A stretch of 64,000 nt of DNA from Streptomyces sp. S.PB5 (GTDB taxonomy: Bacteria > Actinomycetota > Actinomycetes > Streptomycetales > Streptomycetaceae): contig NZ_JAQMWP010000001.1 of NCBI RefSeq assembly GCF_030403745.1, positions 868,001-932,000 on the forward strand, written 5' to 3'. Both the position numbers and the translations under genes were made by a program. Each line of letters opens with the position of its first letter. Position 1 is the first letter of the stretch. Of the stretch, positions 63,698-64,000 are shown in pieces. The notes beneath the pieces were generated by a model that worked only from the letters and a program-made list of their open reading frames with translations, did no database searches and was not told the DNA's origin.

Positions 63698-63775
63698 CAC
63701 TCATAATGGGGCGGCCGCGGGTTCGAGTCCCGCCACCGGTACAACGCGCCGGTGTAGCTCAGGGGTTAGAGCACC
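63695..63775 (+). tRNA. Circularly permuted tRNA-like gene 1, anticodon CAT
   Basis: The parts of a class I tRNA appear in reversed half order. First comes the anticodon arm TTCCA-CTCATAA-TGGGG (63695-63711; anticodon CAT at 63702-63704). A 5-base variable loop and the T arm GCGGG-TTCGAGT-CCCGC (63717-63733) follow, then the acceptor 3' strand CACCGGT (63734-63740). After a 7-base linker comes the acceptor 5' strand GCCGGTG (63748-63754), which pairs with CACCGGT (six Watson-Crick pairs, one G-T). Then come TA and a canonical D arm GCTC-AGGGGTTA-GAGC (63757-63772). No usual 5' half lies before 63695 and no T arm follows 63775. If CC (63774-63775) joined CCA (63697-63699), the anticodon stem would be perfect. 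CCA is not encoded. Confidence 0.6.
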
Positions 63776-63871
63776 TAATGTCGGTTCCGCCGACCTGAAC
63801 TCTGGACACCACAACTTCATGCACCTCCCGGTGCGAGTCTTTTGAACTCGGGAGGCGCAGCTCATGGTGGG

Positions 63872-63899
63872 TGCCCGGTGCGCAGGCGGCGGATACTTC
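63872..63899 (+). ncRNA. Conserved structured element before permuted tRNA 2
   Basis: GGTGCGCAGGC (63877-63887) lies in a loop closed by TGCC (63872-63875) and GGCG (63888-63891), and TACTTC follows (63894-63899). Over 23 positions 17 match the first copy, and the stem bases differ but still pair. Confidence 0.5.
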
Positions 63900-64000
63900 G
63901 GGAGCTGGTGGGGGCCTGACCCTCTTGCGGGTTCGAATCCCGTCATCGACCCAAGGTCGATGTGGCGGAATGGAAGACGCGCCAGTCATAAGCACCGCAG
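63897..64000 (+). tRNA. Circularly permuted tRNA-like gene 2, class II (Leu-like), runs to the window edge
   Basis: Again the 3' half comes first: an anticodon-stem strand GCTGG (63904-63908), a long variable arm GGGGG-CCTGA-CCCTC (63910-63924), the T arm GCGGG-TTCGAAT-CCCGT (63927-63943) and the acceptor 3' strand CATCGAC (63944-63950). After a 5-base linker comes the perfectly complementary acceptor 5' strand GTCGATG (63956-63962), then TG and a Leu-type D arm GCG-GAATGGAAGA-CGC (63965-63980). CCAGT (63982-63986) pairs with GCTGG. The anticodon is uncertain: TTCGGGA precedes GCTGG, whereas TCATAA follows CCAG. The 5' half or its flank may continue beyond 64000. Confidence 0.55.

Noticed and set aside
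63831..63848. A CGAGT-CTTTTGA-ACTCG stem-loop as a tRNA-Lys anticodon arm
   Set aside because: No D arm, T arm or acceptor strands lie at tRNA spacing. It is more likely part of the structured flank between the two permuted units.
63695..63962. Explaining the tRNA halves as integration-site (att) remnants
   Set aside because: Att remnants leave 3' tRNA ends. They would not place a pairing, covarying acceptor 5' strand and D arm immediately after them twice, and no integrase is nearby.
63701..63995. Minus-strand open frames over the tRNA-like region
   Set aside because: They are antisense to T arms and acceptor stems (TGFEPARGSG-type peptides are typical false translations of tRNA genes) and have no ribosome site.
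63695..64000. Permuted (two-piece) tmRNA
   Set aside because: No tag reading frame is seen, D arms are full tRNA type, there are two different acceptor stems, and actinobacteria use one-piece tmRNA.

Overview
The window is a piece of a Streptomyces chromosome, or that of a very close relative. It has high GC throughout, the sporulation regulator WhiA at the left edge, an RbpA-family RNA polymerase partner, actinobacterial OpcA and an actinobacterial-type SUF operon led by SufR. Leaderless-looking promoters are present, and rare TTA leucine codons occur in a few accessory genes only. Most of the window looks like conserved core chromosome.

Region by region. Positions 1-12.6 kb carry whiA, a secreted M14 carboxypeptidase, the glycolytic run gap-pgk-tpiA, secG, an rbpA-like gene, an MFS exporter, pgi and a membrane protein. 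On the minus strand, 12.7-19.3 kb is a pentose-phosphate operon transcribed tkt-tal-zwf-opcA-pgl, so with pgi and the gap cluster most of central sugar catabolism lies within 15 kb. Positions 19.7-24.1 kb hold the two heme A genes ctaB and ctaA around an amidohydrolase-like protein and a nucleotidyltransferase. Positions 24.2-32.9 kb are more accessory: a membrane STAND/TPR ATPase divergent from a GT4 glycosyltransferase, then a minus-strand run of an aminoglycoside acetyltransferase-like gene, a two-gene ABC exporter and a glycogen-debranching-type enzyme. All five TTA codons I found lie between 22 and 42 kb.

Positions 33.1-39.7 kb are the iron-sulfur assembly operon sufR-B-D-(Rieske)-C-S-U-T. 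It has an iron-box-like sequence and a CAAC-N6-GTTG SufR-type operator that overlaps the sufR start codon, and it ends in a T-tailed terminator. Positions 39.8-56.3 kb mix surface and regulatory genes: an AbfB-domain protein, an SMR pump with its TetR regulator, two sigma-factor/membrane-partner pairs, dapD, dapA, a degenerate M48-like membrane protein, holin/DUF3618 envelope proteins, a BrkB-type protein and an ArsR/SRPBCC pair. Positions 56.3-63.6 kb hold a secreted nuclease, a three-gene cluster around a cytoplasmic trypsin-like protease with a free-standing copy of its N-terminal domain, and a Tat-exported PhoX phosphatase behind a PHO box.

The most unusual signal is at the right edge (63.63-64.0 kb). 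Two tRNA-like sequences in tandem have their halves in reversed order: anticodon/T arm/acceptor 3' strand first, then acceptor 5' strand/D arm. The acceptor strands pair within each unit and differ between units. Both 3' halves are preceded by the same short conserved element, and a promoter-like sequence sits in front of the first. This looks like a pair of circularly permuted tRNA genes, which I do not know to be described in Streptomyces.
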